A stretch of DNA of 64,000 nucleotides, from positions 997,501 to 1,061,500 of the forward strand of contig NZ_CP118108.1 in assembly GCF_028747985.1 (NCBI RefSeq). Direction: 5' to 3'. The first letter of the stretch is position 1. The number at the start of each line of letters is the position of its first letter. The notes beneath the pieces were generated by a model. It was not told where the DNA came from, made no database searches, and saw only the letters and a program-made list of their open reading frames with translations. A program made the translations under genes and the position numbers. The stretch comes from Paenibacillus urinalis (GTDB lineage: Bacteria; Bacillota; Bacilli; Paenibacillales; Paenibacillaceae). Shown here piece after piece: positions 60,428-64,000 of the stretch.

Positions 60428-63072
60428 ATACACATACCTCGGTATTTTCACTTACACCTGAGAGAATGCAGGATATGGAGAAACAGCTTCGTATGAAGCA
60501 GCAGCTTGTCAGAACCAGAGCGGATGAGATATTTGCTGTTTTTCAGGAGCCGATGTCTTTAGAAGAGGAATGGGCGCTGAAGTATGTGTATGCATACAGC
60601 CCGCTGCAGGATCTTGCAGATGTTCCAGGCTCGGTGTTTCTAAGTCATGTACGGTCCGTATTACGAATCCGGCAAGAGGTTCCGTGGGGGATGCAGGTCC
60701 CTGATGAAATATTTCTGCATTTTGTGCTGCCGGCGCGGGTGAATACCGAGAATATCGAGGATTGCCGGGACCTATTTTATGCAGAGCTTGCGGATCGTAC
60801 CCGTTCATTATCCATGAAAGACGCCATTCTAGAAACCAATTACTGGTGCTACGAAAAAGCAACTTATATCGGCAGCGATCTGAGAACCGCTTCGCCGCTG
60901 ACTATGATTCGAAGTGCGCGGGGGAGGTGCGGTGAAGAATCTACGCTTGCCGTTACTGCCCTGCGAAGTATCGGCATCCCTGCTCGTCAGGTATATACGC
61001 CGAGGTGGGCCCATTGTGATGATAATCATGCCTGGGTAGAAGCTTGGGCGGATGGCACTTGGTATTATATTGGTGCATGCGAACCGGAAGCACGCCTTAA
61101 TCAAGGATGGTTTACACCGCCGGCACGACGCTCAATGCTGATGAACACAAGGGTGCTGGGCAGCTACCATGGATCAGAGGATATTACGATAGCCAAGCCG
61201 TGGTTTACGGAGTTGAATCTTCTTAAGAACTATGCTCCTGCGAAGGAGCTCGCGGTTACAGTCAAGGATCAGGATGGAATGGCCGTGCAGGGTGCGGAGG
61301 TACGGTTTGAATTATATAACATGGCGGAGTTTTATCCGATTGCAGAGCTTACAACAGATGAGAGAGGGGAAGTCTTCTTCAAGACAGGTTACGGAGACCT
61401 GCTGATTCGTGCTGTATACCAGAATCACTGGCAGGAGCGCAAGGTGAGTGTTGCCGAGACGGACAAGGTAGAGCTGATACTGAATCTTTCTGATCCGCAG
61501 GTACAAGAGAGCGGCGTTATGGATCTGGATATGGTTCCTCCTCCTGAGCTGGAAGGCGAGGTGCTCCCGGAGCTGACGGAGCAGGCGGAATCCATGCATC
61601 AGGAACGAATGAAGGAAGGTGCTGCTATTCGTGCAGCATTTGAAGGCAGCTTTGTCTCCCCGGCCGAGAGTAGAAATCTCGCTGAGCAGCTGGGTTTACC
61701 AGAGGCAAGAGTGTGGGAAGTCATGCAGAAGGCTCGCGGCAACAGTCACGAAATCGCGGAATTTCTCAAGGAAAGCTCTCCTGAGAATGGAGAGTGGCCC
61801 CTTATTCTACTGGAGTCGCTGAATAGCAAGGATTTAATTGATACATTTCGTCCTGTGCTTCACGAACATTTGAGAAGGGCTCTCCCGCTACGAAATATGC
61901 TGCCTGACAGCTTGTTCATTCCTTATGTGCTCTGTCCGCGTGTAGCTTATGAGATGCTTGGTCTATACAGAGAGCAGTTCCAGACTGCCTATAGCCGGGA
62001 TGAACAAGCCTCCATTATAGAACGGCCTGAGCTTCTGGCCGAACAGCTGCAAGAACAGTATCTGTATTCAGAACATCTGCCGAATCTGAAAGGTAAAGGT
62101 ACAGTCGCTGGGACTTACCGCTTGATGGCCGGTGATGAGGACTCTCTCGCTATCCTGTTTGTTGCCATGTGCCGCAGCTTCGGAATTCCTTCTCGTCTGC
62201 ATCCGAACGAGCGAAAACCGCAGTATTGGCAAAAGGGAAGCTGGATCTATGCGGATCTAGGCAGTAACGATGAGGTGAACGAGCGAACGGGTTCCTTGCG
62301 CCTTGAGCTGGGAGAGACACCAGAAGGTACGACAGGAGCTGCTTATTATGAGAATGTTTCTATCGCTCGGCTTGTTCAAGGGAAATATGTGACTCTGCAT
62401 TTTCCGTTTGGCGAGAAGGACTGGTTTGCAGAGCCACTGGAAGTCGAAGCAGGCCACTACCGTATGGTTACCGGAGTTCGTCTCAAAGACGGTACTGTGA
62501 GAGCAAGATGTACTTACTTTGAAGTGGAGGAAGGCAAGGAAACCCAAGCTAATATCACCTTCCGCAGCAGTGAGGAAGAGATCCCCGTTCTGGGGACGGT
62601 AAACAGTAATGTTCCACTGAGTTTGCAGGATGGTACAGCAACCGCTATGCCTAATAAGCAGCTGCCTGATACGGATCGAGGCATCCTTGCTGCCTGGATT
62701 GAGCCTGAGAGAGAACCGACCATGCACTTAATTAAAGAGCTGATCGATCTTAAGGTGGAGCTGGCGGAACGAAATATTTCAATCGTATTAATCACCGGCT
62801 CTACGGGGAACCAAATGAAATTGAGAAATGAGCAATTGGAGAAGCTTCCAAGACAGGTTCATATAGCTGAAGGTGATCCTTCTTCATTGCCCGAGCTGTT
62901 CCGAACTCCTTCTGCCATAGAATCCGGGTATCCCCATCTAGTCGTACTGGATGAAGCAAGTCAGATTCGTTATGCTTCGTCCGGCTATCGCATCGGTGCC
63001 GTAAGGGAAGCCATTCAGGTCAGCTCTCAGCTGAACCGGCAGCTTCGCGAAGTGAAGCAGACGGGAGGATAA
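60424..63072 (+). CDS. Transglutaminase-fold protein with thioredoxin-like C-terminus
   Basis: An 882-residue cytosolic protein of several domains. Residues 130-235 are a transglutaminase core: Cys169 in GRCGEESTLAVTALRSIGIP, His202 in DDNHAWVEAW, then WYYIGACEPEA, where the aspartate of the usual Cys-His-Asp triad is replaced by glycine and glutamates stand three to five residues on. Residues 245-345 form a carboxypeptidase-regulatory-like beta-sandwich. Residues 425-620 echo the transglutaminase layout without a cysteine at the active position (GDEDSLAILFVAMCRSFGIP). The C-terminal 125 residues resemble a thioredoxin-like fold without a CxxC motif. ATG 60424 overlaps the previous stop. Peptide:N-glycanase shares this core fold, so glycopeptide processing is possible but unproven. 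Confidence 0.85.
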   Translation: MNTHTSVFSLTPERMQDMEKQLRMKQQLVRTRADEIFAVFQEPMSLEEEWALKYVYAYSPLQDLADVPGSVFLSHVRSVLRIRQEVPWGMQVPDEIFLHFVLPARVNTENIEDCRDLFYAELADRTRSLSMKDAILETNYWCYEKATYIGSDLRTASPLTMIRSARGRCGEESTLAVTALRSIGIPARQVYTPRWAHCDDNHAWVEAWADGTWYYIGACEPEARLNQGWFTPPARRSMLMNTRVLGSYHGSEDITIAKPWFTELNLLKNYAPAKELAVTVKDQDGMAVQGAEVRFELYNMAEFYPIAELTTDERGEVFFKTGYGDLLIRAVYQNHWQERKVSVAETDKVELILNLSDPQVQESGVMDLDMVPPPELEGEVLPELTEQAESMHQERMKEGAAIRAAFEGSFVSPAESRNLAEQLGLPEARVWEVMQKARGNSHEIAEFLKESSPENGEWPLILLESLNSKDLIDTFRPVLHEHLRRALPLRNMLPDSLFIPYVLCPRVAYEMLGLYREQFQTAYSRDEQASIIERPELLAEQLQEQYLYSEHLPNLKGKGTVAGTYRLMAGDEDSLAILFVAMCRSFGIPSRLHPNERKPQYWQKGSWIYADLGSNDEVNERTGSLRLELGETPEGTTGAAYYENVSIARLVQGKYVTLHFPFGEKDWFAEPLEVEAGHYRMVTGVRLKDGTVRARCTYFEVEEGKETQANITFRSSEEEIPVLGTVNSNVPLSLQDGTATAMPNKQLPDTDRGILAAWIEPEREPTMHLIKELIDLKVELAERNISIVLITGSTGNQMKLRNEQLEKLPRQVHIAEGDPSSLPELFRTPSAIESGYPHLVVLDEASQIRYASSGYRIGAVREAIQVSSQLNRQLREVKQTGG

Positions 63073-63078
63073 GCGAAA

Positions 63079-64000
63079 ATGAACAACAAATGGATCATCG
63101 GATATGTCAGTCATCAAGATCTGGATAAAGTCACGGAAACGGATCTGTGCCGGATGACGCACATTAATATTGCTTTTGGCGTCATTCAGGAGGGCGTGAT
63201 TCAGACCAGCCATCTGCTACATATGAAACAGATCCCGGTCATTAAGGAGAAGCATCCTGATCTGAAGATCATTCTGTCGGTAGGCGGGTGGAGCAGCGGC
63301 GGCTTCTCTGAAGCAGCAGCAACCGAGGAAGGCAGGCTGAAGCTGGCAGTATCAGCAGCCCGCGTCGTGAAGAGCTACTCGCTGGACGGCATAGATCTGG
63401 ACTGGGAATACCCTTGTTATGGTCAGGCAGGCATTGCTGCCTCTCCCATGGACAAGCAGAACTTCACGCAGCTGCTGAGTACGATCAGGGAAGAGCTGGA
63501 TCAGCTGGGTGAACAGGAGAACAGGCATTACATGCTAAGCATTGCTGCCGGTGCGGATCAATATTATATTGACGGTACGGAGCTGGAGCACATCGTGCCC
63601 TATCTTGATTACGTGCAGCTAATGACTTATGACATGCGCGGAGGCTTCCAAGTGCTGACCGGGCATCACACGAGTCTTTATACGGCGACAGGGGACTTGT
63701 ACCGGATCAGCACGGATGCTTCGGTGAGCATGTTCCACAAGGCAGGCGTTCCCATGGATAAGATCGTCATTGGAGCTGCGTTCTATTCCCGCAAGTGGGC
63801 AGGGGTTCCGGCGCGGAATAACGGTCTGCACCAGATGGCAGCGACGACCGGAGGATATGGACCGGATTATACGGAGTTGTCAGCAGATTATATCAATAAT
63901 GATGGATACACGAGATACTGGGATGACGAGGCGAAGGCACCGTATTTGTTCAACGGCAGCACGTTCATCTCTTACGATGATCCGGAATCTATCACAGCAA
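63079..64000 (+). CDS. GH18 glycoside hydrolase (partial, runs off the window)
   Basis: The first 307 codons of a family 18 enzyme, cut by the window end. The catalytic DxxDxDxE motif is intact in LDGIDLDWEYP (about residues 110-120), with LKIILSVGGWSSGGFSEA before it and DYVQLMTYDMRGG after it. GH18 includes chitinases and endo-beta-N-acetylglucosaminidases; the sequence resembles chitinase-like members, while the surrounding mannosidases and fucosidases would fit an endo-acting enzyme on the chitobiose core. No signal peptide (MNNKWIIGYVSHQDLDK). ATG 63079 starts 6 bp after the transglutaminase gene with GGGAGGAT upstream, so it is in the same operon. Confidence 0.93.
   Translation, partial: MNNKWIIGYVSHQDLDKVTETDLCRMTHINIAFGVIQEGVIQTSHLLHMKQIPVIKEKHPDLKIILSVGGWSSGGFSEAAATEEGRLKLAVSAARVVKSYSLDGIDLDWEYPCYGQAGIAASPMDKQNFTQLLSTIREELDQLGEQENRHYMLSIAAGADQYYIDGTELEHIVPYLDYVQLMTYDMRGGFQVLTGHHTSLYTATGDLYRISTDASVSMFHKAGVPMDKIVIGAAFYSRKWAGVPARNNGLHQMAATTGGYGPDYTELSADYINNDGYTRYWDDEAKAPYLFNGSTFISYDDPESITA

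Noticed and set aside
1..64000. Search by eye for tRNA, rRNA, IS elements, att sites and CRISPR arrays
   Set aside because: No candidates met even a loose standard; a covariance or profile search would be needed to exclude small ones.

Overview
The window reads as chromosomal DNA of a Paenibacillus-like member of the Bacillales. The support is indirect but consistent: strong AGGAGG-type ribosome binding sites, frequent TTG and GTG starts, a TPP-riboswitch-controlled ykoF-ykoE-ykoDC cluster, a des-desK-desR cluster, an SLH-domain surface protein, LplB/LplC-type sugar permeases next to a membrane-anchored AraC regulator, and many glycoside hydrolases. I see no rRNA, tRNA, CRISPR array, prophage or insertion sequence.

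Layout. 1-2.5 kb: end of an arabinose operon (araB end, araD, araA). 2.7-12 kb: a patchwork of small membrane or secreted proteins, a GrpB-like protein, a lipoprotein gene with an in-frame stop, a PadR-controlled ABC exporter operon on the minus strand (PadR, HAAS-pentapeptide protein, ATPase, permease), a P-loop kinase, a DUF2750 remnant, a histidine phosphatase and a DUF817 protein. 12-17.8 kb: TetR-GNAT pair with a clear operator, a 1098-residue SWIM-SNF2 helicase, a DUF896 protein and a LysE exporter. 17.9-22.1 kb: TPP riboswitch and thiamine-precursor ECF transporter with ATPase and EcfT fused. 22.1-25.2 kb: membrane-fluidity system des/desK/desR. 25.4-31.2 kb: pectate lyase, a MetNIQ-type importer, an SLH-anchored protein. 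31.4-36.8 kb: hybrid histidine kinase, AraC regulator, GH4 glycosidase, a 34-residue membrane peptide, an XRE regulator. 37-43 kb: metallophosphoesterase, the antiterminator GlpP and a UgpB/C/A/E-like importer behind a leader hairpin, read as glycerol-3-phosphate or glycerophosphodiester use.

43.3-64 kb is a glycan-catabolic locus: GH3, GH38 alpha-mannosidase, an LplB/LplC/solute-binding importer, a divergent Cache-AraC sensor-regulator, then a tightly coupled operon of two GH29 alpha-fucosidases, a GH125 alpha-mannosidase, a CBM9-like protein, a transglutaminase-fold protein and a GH18 hydrolase that runs off the window. None of these hydrolases has a visible signal peptide, so the likely model is import of an oligosaccharide or glycopeptide followed by cytosolic trimming. 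The mix of alpha-mannosidases, fucosidases and GH18 points to N-glycan-like substrates. The transglutaminase-fold protein, from the same superfamily fold as peptide:N-glycanase and translationally coupled to its neighbours, is the best candidate here for something undescribed.

All functions are inferred from reading protein sequence and gene context; no database search was run.
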